Shown: one piece after another, positions 45,472 to 53,897 of the stretch
Layout of the letters: every line of letters starts with the position of its first letter
How positions within the stretch are numbered: position 1 is the stretch's first letter
From: Parageobacillus sp. KH3-4
Lineage (GTDB): Bacteria > Bacillota > Bacilli > Bacillales > Anoxybacillaceae
Length of the DNA stretch: 64,000 nt
Assembly: GCF_022846435.1 (NCBI RefSeq)
Contig: NZ_AP025627.1
Location: 1,832,001-1,896,000, forward strand
Reading direction: 5' to 3'
The notes under the pieces: generated by a model
Told to the model about the DNA's origin: nothing
The model's input: the letters and a program-made list of their open reading frames with translations, nothing else
Database searches by the model: none
Translations under genes and position numbers: made by a program

Positions 45472-47114
45472 TCTTCCGTTCCCTCCTTCCGCTTGAAAAA
45501 GGTTAAGATTTTCAATAGATACAAAAAGTCGTATCCGCTTGGTACTATATCATGCAGTTTCATAAGTGTTTCCACATGCGAATCAAGATTATCTATTTTT
45601 GCGCCTTCTTTCATCGATCGTTTCAACAATCGACGCAATTCTGTCCGAACCATTTCCTTGTTTTCCCACTTCAGATGATATTTTTCGTGTAAAAGAGGAT
45701 AAAAAGCTTGTGTAAAATGATGAATGAATGTTGGTGATAGCGATTCCTTTAACAGTGAGAGAAATTGATGTAACTCATCGGTGATTTTTTCCTGTTCCAC
45801 GGTCCATGGCAATACCGCCTCCGAAATCTCTCCCGAATGAGTGTGAACGGCGATCGCCAACGCATCTTTTTGTTGTTTCGTAGTTTCCGAGTAATAGCTT
45901 TTTGCTTTTTGTTCTAGTCTTCGCACCTCATTTAACACTAATTGCAGCGGAGCCTTTTTATGGGCAACGATCAGCCCGACCGAAGCAGTAGCGCCTTTTC
46001 CTAATCCTTTTTTTTCATCGCTAAAGGCAAAACGTAATTCCTCAGCTATTTTTAACGCTTCATCTACCGGAACGAAAGCGAGAACATCGTCCCCACCCGC
46101 ATATACAAGCCGGCCATGATAGTCCGTCTCAACGATGTTCGGTACAACTTTCTGGGAAAAATGCGCAAGCTTTTGGCTGATGCGGCTATAGTCTTCCTTG
46201 TTCTCTCCTGAAAACCATTTTCCCATATTGTCGCCGTCCATCATCACGATCGCATAATATTTCCCTGAACCGATTTCCATTACGGATGGAAAAGTCCGGA
46301 ACTTTGTTCCTGCTGCTTTGAAGATCGGGGTGAAGTAATCACGCGCAACGCGTTTGCCAAGACAAATACCGCACAAAAACTCATTATTTTTTATTCTTCC
46401 AACATATTGCTCTTGTTCTGAATTTTCTTCCGGTTCTTTGTATATTCCCGCGCATCGTTCCCATGTTCTTTCCAATTTTTGTTTCATCGTACCGTATCGG
46501 TCGAACTCGTCTATATCCTCCAAACATAACGCTTCCCGCTCTTTACAAACGGTACAAACTAAACCGTGTTGAGGAACGGATTCATAGCGCTTTTCGTTTT
46601 TCAACGCCCCTAGCCGCCGCTCGGCGCGCTCACGAATTTGTTTAAACGCTGCCGTTTCATCATAAGGTTCGGCAACCCAATAAATTTCCAAAAACGAGCG
46701 GATTTGCGCTTCTGTCGTTGTCTTCAGCTTTTCTTTTTCATGATCTAAAAGAAACGGAAACACGTTATCAATCGCTTGAAAACAAAAATCGCAAAATACA
46801 TTTCGCACGCTTTGTTCCGTTTCTTGCAATATCGCTTTTGCTTTTTCCGTTTCCCCTTCGACAATCGCCGTAAATCGGTTCGGAATGGAAGCGATATGGA
46901 GACGGCGCGATGATGGATTTTCCAATTCTTCTTTGGAAACGAGAGGATATACAATTTCGCAATGCGGGTCGGCTTGATACAGCGTTTTCATCGCTTCGCG
47001 CACAAGGTAAGATAAGATGTAACTTCCACTCCAAAAATCTTCCGTTTTCCGCGCCGATGCAATAAATGACTGCACTGGTCCGACCGTAAAAATCACCAAT
47101 TGCCGTTTGCTCAT
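45468..47114 (-). CDS. cmr2: Type III-B Cas10 protein Cmr2, cyclase active, no HD nuclease domain
   Basis: 548 residues, short for Cas10. It begins directly with VIFTVGPVQSFIASARKTED (first Palm) and no N-terminal HD domain is visible. The second Palm has RLVYAGGDDVLAFVPVDEAL with an intact GGDD near residue 345, so cyclic oligoadenylate synthesis is predicted. Zinc-binding cysteines are CTVCKE and later CGICLGKR. Start overlaps the cmr1 stop. Loss of HD with retained GGDD suggests defence by RNA cleavage plus second-messenger effectors, not by DNase, which matches the two CARF genes upstream. Confidence 0.95.
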   Translation of the reverse strand: MSKRQLVIFTVGPVQSFIASARKTEDFWSGSYILSYLVREAMKTLYQADPHCEIVYPLVSKEELENPSSRRLHIASIPNRFTAIVEGETEKAKAILQETEQSVRNVFCDFCFQAIDNVFPFLLDHEKEKLKTTTEAQIRSFLEIYWVAEPYDETAAFKQIRERAERRLGALKNEKRYESVPQHGLVCTVCKEREALCLEDIDEFDRYGTMKQKLERTWERCAGIYKEPEENSEQEQYVGRIKNNEFLCGICLGKRVARDYFTPIFKAAGTKFRTFPSVMEIGSGKYYAIVMMDGDNMGKWFSGENKEDYSRISQKLAHFSQKVVPNIVETDYHGRLVYAGGDDVLAFVPVDEALKIAEELRFAFSDEKKGLGKGATASVGLIVAHKKAPLQLVLNEVRRLEQKAKSYYSETTKQQKDALAIAVHTHSGEISEAVLPWTVEQEKITDELHQFLSLLKESLSPTFIHHFTQAFYPLLHEKYHLKWENKEMVRTELRRLLKRSMKEGAKIDNLDSHVETLMKLHDIVPSGYDFLYLLKILTFFKRKEGTEE

Positions 47115-48016
47115 ACCCTCACCCCAGCTATTTCCAAAAACAAATCTCGATCTCGTTGATACTGTGGTTGTTTATATACAGAGCTATCTGCCTCTACTTC
47201 GGTGATGATTGGGTAATACAAATCCCCGATTTTCCGCACGGTACACCATAGCGGCGAAGCGAATCGTTTCGGACGAACGGCGCCTAACCGTCCATAGCGG
47301 TTCGCCCTGTGCGACGCTTCGCCAAAGCGCTTTAACACTTCTTGCGGCGTTTTTTGTCCTTCACCGACCCAAACCGCTGACAACACCGGATGGTAAGTGT
47401 GCGTTTCTCCTTTGCGCTTTACAATGCATCCACTGTCGGAAAACTGAAACCTCTCGCGCTGTCCCAAACGAATAAGCACCTCGTGCAAGCTAGCCGCGAA
47501 ATCCGCGACCGTCTTCCAACGATGTTCTTCCCATTGGACCGCGCCAAATCCACGCCGCGCCCGCTGTCCTATTCCAGCAAGATGAAGCATGTACTGAAAA
47601 TACAATTCATATGTTTCCAACAGCTGCTCGTGTTTTCGCAATGCCCGCATAACAACAGCTGTTTCTTGTCCTGCTGGAATCGTCTTAACCGCAAACGACG
47701 ACTTTGTTCGATGCGGAAGGACGCTTTCTCCTTTTGAACCGCTTAATGGGCGTGGTAAAAGCAAGCTCACTGGAGACTTTTGCTTTTTCACCTGTGTTCC
47801 GCCAAACCATCCTTCTTCCTGCTCTAGCAACGATGCATGATTTTTTTCCTCCTGAAGCGTTCGCCACCAATAACGCCACACTCCGCGCAATGAGGAAATA
47901 CGGAATTCCGCCTTTTCCTTCGCGTTGGCGCCATGCATCGCCATCGGTGTTATCAACTTCAACTTGTACGTTGTTTCTACGATCGCTGACGCTTTCAACC
48001 GTTCGTTATCAACCAT
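47111..48016 (-). CDS. cmr1: Type III-B RAMP protein Cmr1
   Basis: 301 residues. Features: TYKLKLITPMAMHGANAKEK, AEFRISSLRGVWRYWWRTLQ, GWFGGTQVK and the glycine-rich GIGQRARRGFGAVQW, all characteristic of Cmr1, which caps the 3' end of the crRNA-containing filament. The start ATG has GGGGAAAGAGTGA upstream. It lies 25 bp downstream of the Csx1-family gene. Confidence 0.93.
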   Translation of the reverse strand: MVDNERLKASAIVETTYKLKLITPMAMHGANAKEKAEFRISSLRGVWRYWWRTLQEEKNHASLLEQEEGWFGGTQVKKQKSPVSLLLPRPLSGSKGESVLPHRTKSSFAVKTIPAGQETAVVMRALRKHEQLLETYELYFQYMLHLAGIGQRARRGFGAVQWEEHRWKTVADFAASLHEVLIRLGQRERFQFSDSGCIVKRKGETHTYHPVLSAVWVGEGQKTPQEVLKRFGEASHRANRYGRLGAVRPKRFASPLWCTVRKIGDLYYPIITEVEADSSVYKQPQYQRDRDLFLEIAGVRV

Positions 48017-48040
48017 TCACTCTTTCCCCTTTATTCATTT

Positions 48041-49354
48041 TCATTGTGAAAGTGCCGCCATTTCCTCGAAAAATGGCTTCATCGCATTTAATACCGTTTT
48101 TACTCGTTGCGCAAATCGATCTGCCGTGAACGGATTTGCTCTTACACCAGCATGATTCATATCATTGCGCAGTTCCGTCACTTCTCCAAACGGTTTCAAC
48201 AATTCGCGATACGGAAGCAGCTTTTCTACCATTTCCTCGACAAATGAAACGTTATGTACTTTCCATTCTTCTTTTTTCGTTTTTCGTATGATAATCCGTA
48301 TGACAGAATGAAGGTCATCTCGGATCATCACATTTGTGACTTCCAGCTGAAACGCGCGGCAGATTGCCGTAACGACATTTTCTGACAACATCGTTAACGC
48401 TGACTGAATCAGTCCATTATCTACACACCAGCGCGCTGCTTCCCACCCGTTGATAATCGTGTTGCCGCCAAAATTCAAATATTTCTTTTCCATTTCATCC
48501 AGCAACGGAACAAGCGGTTTAATCGCCTCCGCTTGTGAGTGACGGACTTGTTCAAGCTGACGGCGGAATTTTTTCACTTCTTCTTCCACTTGCAGGCTTC
48601 GGCACGTACGAATCGACTTTCCGGTTTGGTCCAACTGTTTCGCTAATTTATTCAGCTCTGCCACTTCCTGTTTCAATAGCGGGCTTGCATTGGCATCGCA
48701 AAACACTTTTCTATTTTCGCGCTCCGTCAGTTCTTTAATGAGAGAAGCATCTCCCGTTCGCAAAAACTGGTCGACTCCGTTTGTCCAATCAAGCAATTCT
48801 GCCATATTCGTCAAATCCACAATTGGCACTAGCCGCTGTTCAGGAGAAAGCTGTTTCACTTCGTTTGGTCTCCCTAGTTTTTCAAACCATCCGTACGCCA
48901 GTGTTCCGATCGTCGCTTTTTTTACTAAACGCGCGTAATTTAACACAATTAACGCCACAAATGGAATCGAGCGGAAACTGTGGGTGATATCGAAGTAAAT
49001 CGTATCCCCTTCGCCAATTTCCGCGATAATGGAATCAAATAGCTTCCAATTGGCGGACTCGTCTTGACCGCTTTCCATTTCAACAAGCTTGACGTTCGCT
49101 TCTGGAGCGATCCGTTGGAAAGCAGTTTTGATCCCTTCCACTTGTTGCCCGTCACGAACCTTATCATTCCAGTTGCTTTCTTTTGCCTCTTTCGTCGCAA
49201 AGATGATCACATCCATTGGTTCTTCATTTCGAAATAATTCGTAAATGGCTGTTTGCACAAAGCGCGTATAACTGGAGCGCTGACCGCGATATGTGTAAAA
49301 ACAATATTCATAATCATTGCGGCCTAGAAAAGACAACAGCACATTTCGAGCCAT
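48041..49354 (-). CDS. csx1: CARF-HEPN ribonuclease, Csx1 family (TM1812-like)
   Basis: 437 residues. The N-terminal CARF (Rossmann) domain has NVLLSFLGRNDYEYCFYTYR and GDTIYFDITHSFRSIPFVAL, a ligand pocket for cyclic oligoadenylate. The C-terminal HEPN domain has the catalytic RxxxxH in ELRNDMNHAG (Arg396, His401). It should become a non-specific RNase when Cmr2 makes cOA on target recognition. First CARF gene before cmr1 and five bp after the second effector gene. Confidence 0.92.
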   Translation of the reverse strand: MARNVLLSFLGRNDYEYCFYTYRGQRSSYTRFVQTAIYELFRNEEPMDVIIFATKEAKESNWNDKVRDGQQVEGIKTAFQRIAPEANVKLVEMESGQDESANWKLFDSIIAEIGEGDTIYFDITHSFRSIPFVALIVLNYARLVKKATIGTLAYGWFEKLGRPNEVKQLSPEQRLVPIVDLTNMAELLDWTNGVDQFLRTGDASLIKELTERENRKVFCDANASPLLKQEVAELNKLAKQLDQTGKSIRTCRSLQVEEEVKKFRRQLEQVRHSQAEAIKPLVPLLDEMEKKYLNFGGNTIINGWEAARWCVDNGLIQSALTMLSENVVTAICRAFQLEVTNVMIRDDLHSVIRIIIRKTKKEEWKVHNVSFVEEMVEKLLPYRELLKPFGEVTELRNDMNHAGVRANPFTADRFAQRVKTVLNAMKPFFEEMAALSQ

Positions 49355-49359
49355 TCGTT

Positions 49360-50559
49360 TTACTTCACCACCGTCATTAAATCATTCGTAATATCCAAAA
49401 ATTCCGACCAGTCTTCATAAAGCCCGCGCCCTTGCGAAGCTTCACGTTCATAACGGTCATGATCAAGCCATAAGTAGTTAGCGTACAACCGATCTTCCCG
49501 TTCGTCATAGCGGTACGCCAGTCGGAAGACGGTTTGTCCGTTGCTTGCTCCTTTGTATAAATGGTATTTTACTTGTTCTTGACGGATCGTTTTAAATTCC
49601 TTTTCATGTTGTAAATCAGACACATTTCCCTCTTTATATTTCAGCTTTTTCACAAGCTCGTGAAGCTGCTGAAAAATAAATAATGATTGATGGCGATTGT
49701 GCTCCAAGACATCCGCAATTTGTTTCGACACAAAATAAGCGGTATCAAATAAATGTCTATATTTCTCTTGTTCTAGCAAAAACTCTCCAAAAGCGCTTAA
49801 GCAAACGAAACCGTCTTCCTGATAGAACAAGGAAGGGTATTGTTCCACGCATTGTCTTTCTTGATAAGACAGTGCCTGAACCGGAACCACATCTTTTTGA
49901 CATTTCCGAAGCAAATCTAAATGCTCATAAACGAATTCCTCTTTGATATGAATCGGAACCGGCGGAATTTCATGAAGAACTTGATGGTCTTCATGTAAAT
50001 AAGCAGTCGGATAATTTAAAAACGCGCCAACAATATAACCGAGTGACGTCATCACTTTATATCCGCCGATAGGCGCAAAACATGTCGATGTTGGTTCCCC
50101 TTGGGAAAGGGCGTAACTAAGTTTCGACATGTATTCTCCTAACGTTTCTTGCATGCGTTTTGGATTTTTTACGTCAATGTCTACGTATATCACACGGACA
50201 TTGGCTTGAAAATGCATTTCCAATAGACTCGTTAAAATGGATTCTACGATCCGACCTCCTACTGTTTGCGTCACAAAAAGGACGATCGTCGGCCGCTCGG
50301 CCAGTTTTCCTTTTTTGCGGAGCTCATGCACCGTCGAGTATTCGGCGGAAACACGGTTAGGCCGATGCTCTACTTCATGCGCGAATTGCTTAGCGTACTG
50401 AAGCCAACACTCGATCTTCTTTTCCATCTCCTCATTGATTTCTTTTTCATCTAATAGCAGTCGTATTTCCGCCATCGTTTCATCACGGTTTATCGAAAAA
50501 ACATTCGCTCTGCCAGTCAATAAGGAAACACCGCACGTAATGACGATATGTTGATACAT
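49360..50559 (-). CDS. CARF-domain effector with RelE-like C-terminus (Cami1-type candidate)
   Basis: 399 residues. The N-terminal half is a CARF domain of the TIGR02619/APE2256 kind: QHIVITCGVSLLTGRANVFS and CFAPIGGYKVMTSLGYIVGA, then FLNYPTAYLHEDHQV. The last 100 residues (EQVKYHLYKGASNGQTVFRL, AYRYDEREDRLYANYLWLDH, then DRYER) have the strand order and basic/aromatic pattern of RelE mRNA interferases. CARF-RelE proteins (Cami1) are cA4-activated, ribosome-dependent RNases; assignment here is by pattern only. No HEPN RxxxxH was found. Likely first gene of the operon. Confidence 0.8.
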   Translation of the reverse strand: MYQHIVITCGVSLLTGRANVFSINRDETMAEIRLLLDEKEINEEMEKKIECWLQYAKQFAHEVEHRPNRVSAEYSTVHELRKKGKLAERPTIVLFVTQTVGGRIVESILTSLLEMHFQANVRVIYVDIDVKNPKRMQETLGEYMSKLSYALSQGEPTSTCFAPIGGYKVMTSLGYIVGAFLNYPTAYLHEDHQVLHEIPPVPIHIKEEFVYEHLDLLRKCQKDVVPVQALSYQERQCVEQYPSLFYQEDGFVCLSAFGEFLLEQEKYRHLFDTAYFVSKQIADVLEHNRHQSLFIFQQLHELVKKLKYKEGNVSDLQHEKEFKTIRQEQVKYHLYKGASNGQTVFRLAYRYDEREDRLYANYLWLDHDRYEREASQGRGLYEDWSEFLDITNDLMTVVK

Positions 50560-50848
50560 TTCCGTTCCGCAATTACATCATCACCGCTGTTGATTAAGAA
50601 ACTCTAGGAAACTATCAACAGCAGAAACATGATTTCCAGCGGCGCACCACCTTTCTACTACTTCCAATTTCCTATCCAAATTTTAACTAATTTTTTCTGC
50701 ATATATCAACAAAAATTTACAACAAAACTAAAAAAACCCCATAATTATGGGGCTTTCACACTATCGGTTCCATATGCTCTAATAAAGACGTAATGATTAA
50801 ATATCATTACAGTTACGTACATGCAACCTTTAATGTGCTTCCTGTACA
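50560..50848. promoter_or_regulatory. Upstream region of the cas operon
   Basis: Contains the presumed promoter of the minus-strand cas operon (AT-rich 50680-50720) and a terminator at 50730-50756 that separates it from CRISPR array 2. No gene seen. Confidence 0.5.
50730..50756 (-). terminator. Terminator between array 2 and the cas operon
   Basis: CCCCATAATTATGGGG is a perfect 16-bp palindrome, followed on the minus strand by TTTTTTTAG. It would stop leftward transcripts from array 2. Confidence 0.8.
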
Positions 50849-51143
50849 GAATTTATTTCTCGTAGTTAAGATGCAAACACAGAGTGTTGAGTGAGCATGC
50901 ATCTTGGATGGTCAGTTTCAATTCCTCATAGGTAAGATAAAAACTATATTTTGCGCAAATGAATACAATTGAATCAATTGGGGTTTATTCCTTATAGGTA
51001 CGATACAAACGAATTCATAATAGAAGTCAAAAAACTATCCGAGAAATTATATTTCGATCCCCATAGGTAAGATAAAAACATTTCAATGGTTTCGTCCACT
51101 TCCTAGCTTATGAGTTTCAATTCCTTATAGGTAAGATAAAAAC
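50849..51143 (-). CRISPR. CRISPR array 2: five repeats, degenerate, no leader
   Basis: Repeats at 50849, 50915, 50981, 51050 and 51114. Only 50915 and 51114 are near-perfect; 50849, 50981 and 51050 each have several substitutions. Spacers are 34-39 bp. Variants mix the array 1 type (CTTATAGG..GATACAAAC) and the array 3 type (CTCATAGG..GATAAAAAC). No leader like those of arrays 1 and 3 follows on the right, so it is probably no longer acquiring spacers and is perhaps not transcribed. Confidence 0.92.
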
Positions 51144-51412
51144 GATGAAGCATTGTTTATTGCAAAATTAAAGTGCAGAGATGTGCAAAATTTTTATGCA
51201 AATGGTTATGCAGAGGGGCTTTACATGGAGGGGCAGTCATGATAACCTGTTTGGGTTTGTCAAATCTGTTACAGCTGGCCGCTTGGCAAAAGAATCATGG
51301 CTGCAGAGGCTCCATGTCAAGCCCTCAATAGCGAGAATTCGGATTGAATTTTTATGCAATATAAACGAATTTATATACTGCAATACTCTGCACTTTTTCC
51401 TTGCAAAAAACA

Positions 51413-51434
51413 ACCACCTCCTGAAAGGAGTGGT
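51413..51434 (+). promoter_or_regulatory. Hairpin covering a ribosome binding site
   Basis: ACCACCTCCT and AGGAGTGGT pair with one bulged C and a three-base loop (GAA). The right arm contains the Shine-Dalgarno AGGAG of the gene at 51438, so folding would hide it. Confidence 0.55.
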
Positions 51435-51437
51435 AAT

Positions 51438-51641
51438 TTGTCTATTAATTTTATTTACACTTGGTTTGCATTGTTTTTTATTTTTGCCATAATGCTTGCT
51501 TTTAGTCTAGTGGAATTTGCCAAGCGAACGGTTAATCCAGTGAGTAGAAAGATTTCTCTATCGATATATTTCATTTCCAGTATAGGTATTATAGTCCTTT
51601 ATGGAACAATCTTCTATCAATTTTTTAAAATTTTTTGGTAA
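51438..51641 (+). CDS. Small two-helix membrane protein (67 aa)
   Basis: A TTG start at 51438 lies eight bases after AGGAG. Two hydrophobic segments (NFIYTWFALFFIFAIMLAFS and ISLSIYFISSIGIIVLYGTI) are joined by a basic loop (KRTVNPVSRK). I do not recognise it. First of four small genes lying between CRISPR arrays 2 and 3. Confidence 0.65.
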   Translation: MSINFIYTWFALFFIFAIMLAFSLVEFAKRTVNPVSRKISLSIYFISSIGIIVLYGTIFYQFFKIFW

Positions 51642-51661
51642 AGAAAAAGAACTACTGCCCT

Positions 51662-51702
51662 AAAAAAATTTCCCTAGGAAAAACGGGAAGTTTTTTTTAT
51701 TA
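51662..51702 (+). terminator. Terminator of the 67-aa protein gene
   Basis: AAAATTTCCC and GGGAAGTTTT pair, followed by TTTTATTAG. Confidence 0.75.
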
Positions 51703-51772
51703 GATAAAAAGATGATGATAAGAACTATTATGACAAATTTTTAAAATATTTTTAAAAAATTAGGAATATTTA

Positions 51773-51802
51773 TTGACAATTATAGTAAGAACAAAATATA
51801 AT
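51773..51802 (+). promoter_or_regulatory. SigA-type promoter
   Basis: TTGACA (51773) and TATAAT (51797) separated by 18 bp, both exact consensus hexamers, upstream of the secreted protein gene at 51938. Confidence 0.8.
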
Positions 51803-51937
51803 CTAATTGTAAAATAAAGGTTAATAGGGGGATTGATGGAATACTGGTAAAACACTGTTTTATTTAGAAATGATTAGCGGATCTTATTGGCTGTTCTGCT
51901 TTGGGGGAGTATGATTTTTGTAAGGAGGAAATCAACA

Positions 51938-52672
51938 ATGACTAAAAAATTTCTAAAATCGATACTTGCTTTTTCACTAACTTTTGGTTTGTTATTGGGA
52001 GGTAGCATCATCGCTTCCGCAGAAAATGAGAATTCAAATACTGGGTGCTTATTAAGTAATGAAGCAAATGCGACATTGAGTAAAGCTTTAGATGAAGCTA
52101 AAGAATCTAAAGTTATTAAATCCCAAAATGGAAACATGGTAGTTGAAATAACGGATCCAGAAGTGCTTAAAGAATTAGAAGCTTCTATTCCTGAGCAAGA
52201 CGGGAAAAAACTAGTTGGTGTTTCAGTGGCATACACTCAAACAAAAAACTTATCTCTTTCGAAAAATAATTCTGTAGTGACTCCGCAGTGGGCAACTGGT
52301 TACTATTTAAAAAACATTCATACTGGTGAAGCATGCGGTGTTTCAATAATAAGACAATCTACTTTTAAGGGACCATCAACTGCTACATTGACTGTGAAAG
52401 AAAATGTTTCTGCTACATGGTCATCTAACACAAATATAAGTGCTTCAACGGTTTCAGCAGGATTAGGTTTTAGTGTAACAAGTTCTTACGAGGTTTCGGA
52501 TACTTATCAAATTAAAGTTCCATCAGGGAAAACATATACCATAGTCGCTAGACCGTATTACCAAACTTATAATTTTGACGTTTGGTATGATCCGATTATT
52601 GGAAGTGATTATAAAGCGGGATATGGAAATGCTTCCAAACCAATCGGAGTATGCTTTTATTACTATGAATGA
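51938..52672 (+). CDS. Secreted protein of unknown function (244 aa)
   Basis: ATG 51938 follows AAGGAGG. A Sec signal peptide (MTKKFLKSILAFSLTFGLLL) ends at ASA near residue 31. The mature protein has a helical start and then a Ser/Thr/Val-rich beta region (ATWSSNTNISASTVSAGLGF, SVTSSYEVSDTYQIKVPSGK) and aromatic strands (RPYYQTYNFDVWYDP). The alternating Ser/Thr pattern with amphipathic strands resembles beta-pore-forming or adhesin-like modules, but no family was recognised. Consensus promoter; cargo between two CRISPR arrays. Confidence 0.78.
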   Translation: MTKKFLKSILAFSLTFGLLLGGSIIASAENENSNTGCLLSNEANATLSKALDEAKESKVIKSQNGNMVVEITDPEVLKELEASIPEQDGKKLVGVSVAYTQTKNLSLSKNNSVVTPQWATGYYLKNIHTGEACGVSIIRQSTFKGPSTATLTVKENVSATWSSNTNISASTVSAGLGFSVTSSYEVSDTYQIKVPSGKTYTIVARPYYQTYNFDVWYDPIIGSDYKAGYGNASKPIGVCFYYYE

Positions 52673-52697
52673 TAATTTATAAAGAATTTTTATTGGA

Positions 52698-52732
52698 GTA
52701 AGTTTCTATATGAAACTTACTTCTGTTTTTTT
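52698..52732 (+). terminator. Terminator of the secreted protein gene
   Basis: GTAAGTTTC and GAAACTTAC form a perfect 9-bp stem with a five-base loop, then TTCTGTTTTTTT. Confidence 0.85.
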
Positions 52733-52811
52733 GTGGTTAATTTGGTATAAACTTTAATATAATTAATTTATCTTGTATTGTTTATATGAACAAAAAGGAG
52801 GAAGGAGTAAA

Positions 52812-53069
52812 ATGAATTTTTTAAAAGACCCGAACAAAATGAGGTTTATTTCATTAATAGTTGCTGTAATTGGATTGTTTTTAATTTTAAACAGTCCTAG
52901 ATTAGGGAGTATTTCAACTTCATCATGGCTTCGGTCAGTAGGTGGTAGTGAGGATTCTCAGAAATATTTGCAAATGTTAGAAGGGTATATAGACTCTTAT
53001 AGAGTGATAGGATCAATTTTCTTATTTACAGGTTTATTTTCCATTCTCAACAAGAATGGCAACAAATAG
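52812..53069 (+). CDS. Small membrane protein (85 aa)
   Basis: ATG 52812 is preceded by AAGGAGGAAGGAG. Two membrane helices (FISLIVAVIGLFLILNSPRL and GSIFLFTGLFSILN) flank a hydrophilic external or internal loop (GGSEDSQKYLQMLEGYIDSY). Function unknown. It follows the secreted protein gene and might be its partner or immunity factor; that is inference from position only. Confidence 0.7.
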   Translation: MNFLKDPNKMRFISLIVAVIGLFLILNSPRLGSISTSSWLRSVGGSEDSQKYLQMLEGYIDSYRVIGSIFLFTGLFSILNKNGNK

Positions 53070-53114
53070 GATGGAAAAGAAAAATTACGTTCAGATTGTA
53101 ACACCATAAAATGG

Positions 53115-53150
53115 GGAGTTGGAAGATGATGATCCAACTCCTTTTTTTAT
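53115..53150 (+). terminator. Terminator of the 85-aa protein gene
   Basis: GGAGTTGGA and TCCAACTCC form a perfect 9-bp stem with a nine-base loop and seven Ts. Confidence 0.9.
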
Positions 53151-53216
53151 AAAAAACATTTTTCAAAAGTATAATATAAAGAAATTTAAGCTTTAGCTTT
53201 TCTAAGGGGGGTGCTT

Positions 53217-53486
53217 TTGAGCTATATAAGCAACATGGCTTTATTGCAGGAACGAAAAGCTCAAAGGGTAGCCACTGTGATTTTTGAGTTTCATATGAAC
53301 TCCAAACTTTTCGATAGGCTTGATGCTACAGAAAAGTTAGGAGTTTTATCTGACAAGATTTATGTTTTAAAAACACGGTTTAAAGAAAAACCTTTTGCTC
53401 AATTGATTGCCAAATATTTATTATGGACAATTGATGATTATACTAGAGAAAACCTGTTATGTCCAGAATGTTACCACAAAATGTAA
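53217..53486 (+). CDS. Hypothetical protein (89 aa)
   Basis: A TTG at 53217 follows AAGGGGGG by five bases; GTG 53211 overlaps the site. The product is soluble and mostly helical (FHMNSKLFDRLDATEKLGVL, TRFKEKPFAQLIAKYLLWTI) and ends ENLLCPECYHKM with a CxxC pair. Unknown family. Its stop codon is five bases from a truncated CRISPR repeat at 53492, so its end marks the edge of the cargo. Confidence 0.6.
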   Translation: MSYISNMALLQERKAQRVATVIFEFHMNSKLFDRLDATEKLGVLSDKIYVLKTRFKEKPFAQLIAKYLLWTIDDYTRENLLCPECYHKM

Positions 53487-53491
53487 ATAAC

Positions 53492-53500
53492 GATAAAAAC
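53492..53500 (-). repeat. Truncated CRISPR repeat at the cargo edge
   Basis: GATAAAAAC equals the last nine bases of the array 3 repeat. The next full repeat begins 37 bp later, exactly one spacer length. The other 21 bp of the repeat are replaced by cargo sequence. Confidence 0.65.
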
Positions 53501-53537
53501 GGCGACTTTATCTATTTTAGAGACATGTTTGAACGAT

Positions 53538-53897
53538 GTTTCAATTCCTCATAGGTAAGATAAAAACGAATATACGGAAGCCCATAACGCTAGTTATTAT
53601 TTGTTTCAATTCCTCATAGGTAAGATAAAAACTGTACGGTCAAAAATGCTCATATATGAATCAACTCGGTTTCAATTCCTCATAGGTAAGATAAAAACAG
53701 AAGTCATCCAACGGAGCAAAGAATTTATTGTGAAGTTTCAATTCCTCATAGGTAAGATAAAAACGAATTTGATGCCAGACGATGTTTATGATCACCTGGA
53801 GTTTCAATTCCTCATAGGTAAGATAAAAACAAGGTGTGGCGCGTGGTGAATCACTGCTGAAAATCGCGTTTCAATTCCTCATAGGTAAGATAAAAAC
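53538..53897 (-). CRISPR. CRISPR array 3: six identical repeats, five spacers
   Basis: 30-bp repeats at 53538, 53603, 53669, 53735, 53801 and 53868, all identical (GTTTCAATTCCTCATAGG then TAAGATAAAAAC), with spacers of 35-37 bp. They differ from array 1 repeats at two positions. The minus-strand repeat ends ATTGAAAC, so transcription runs leftward from the leader at 53898. The leftmost repeat is perfect, unusual for a natural array end. Confidence 0.97.

Noticed and set aside
51181-51492. 103-codon frame upstream of the 67-aa membrane protein
   Set aside because: Its start has no ribosome site and it overlaps the better supported TTG-initiated gene in another frame.
53601-53849. Open frame with repeated FQFLIGKIKT
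   Set aside because: Same artefact over CRISPR array 3.
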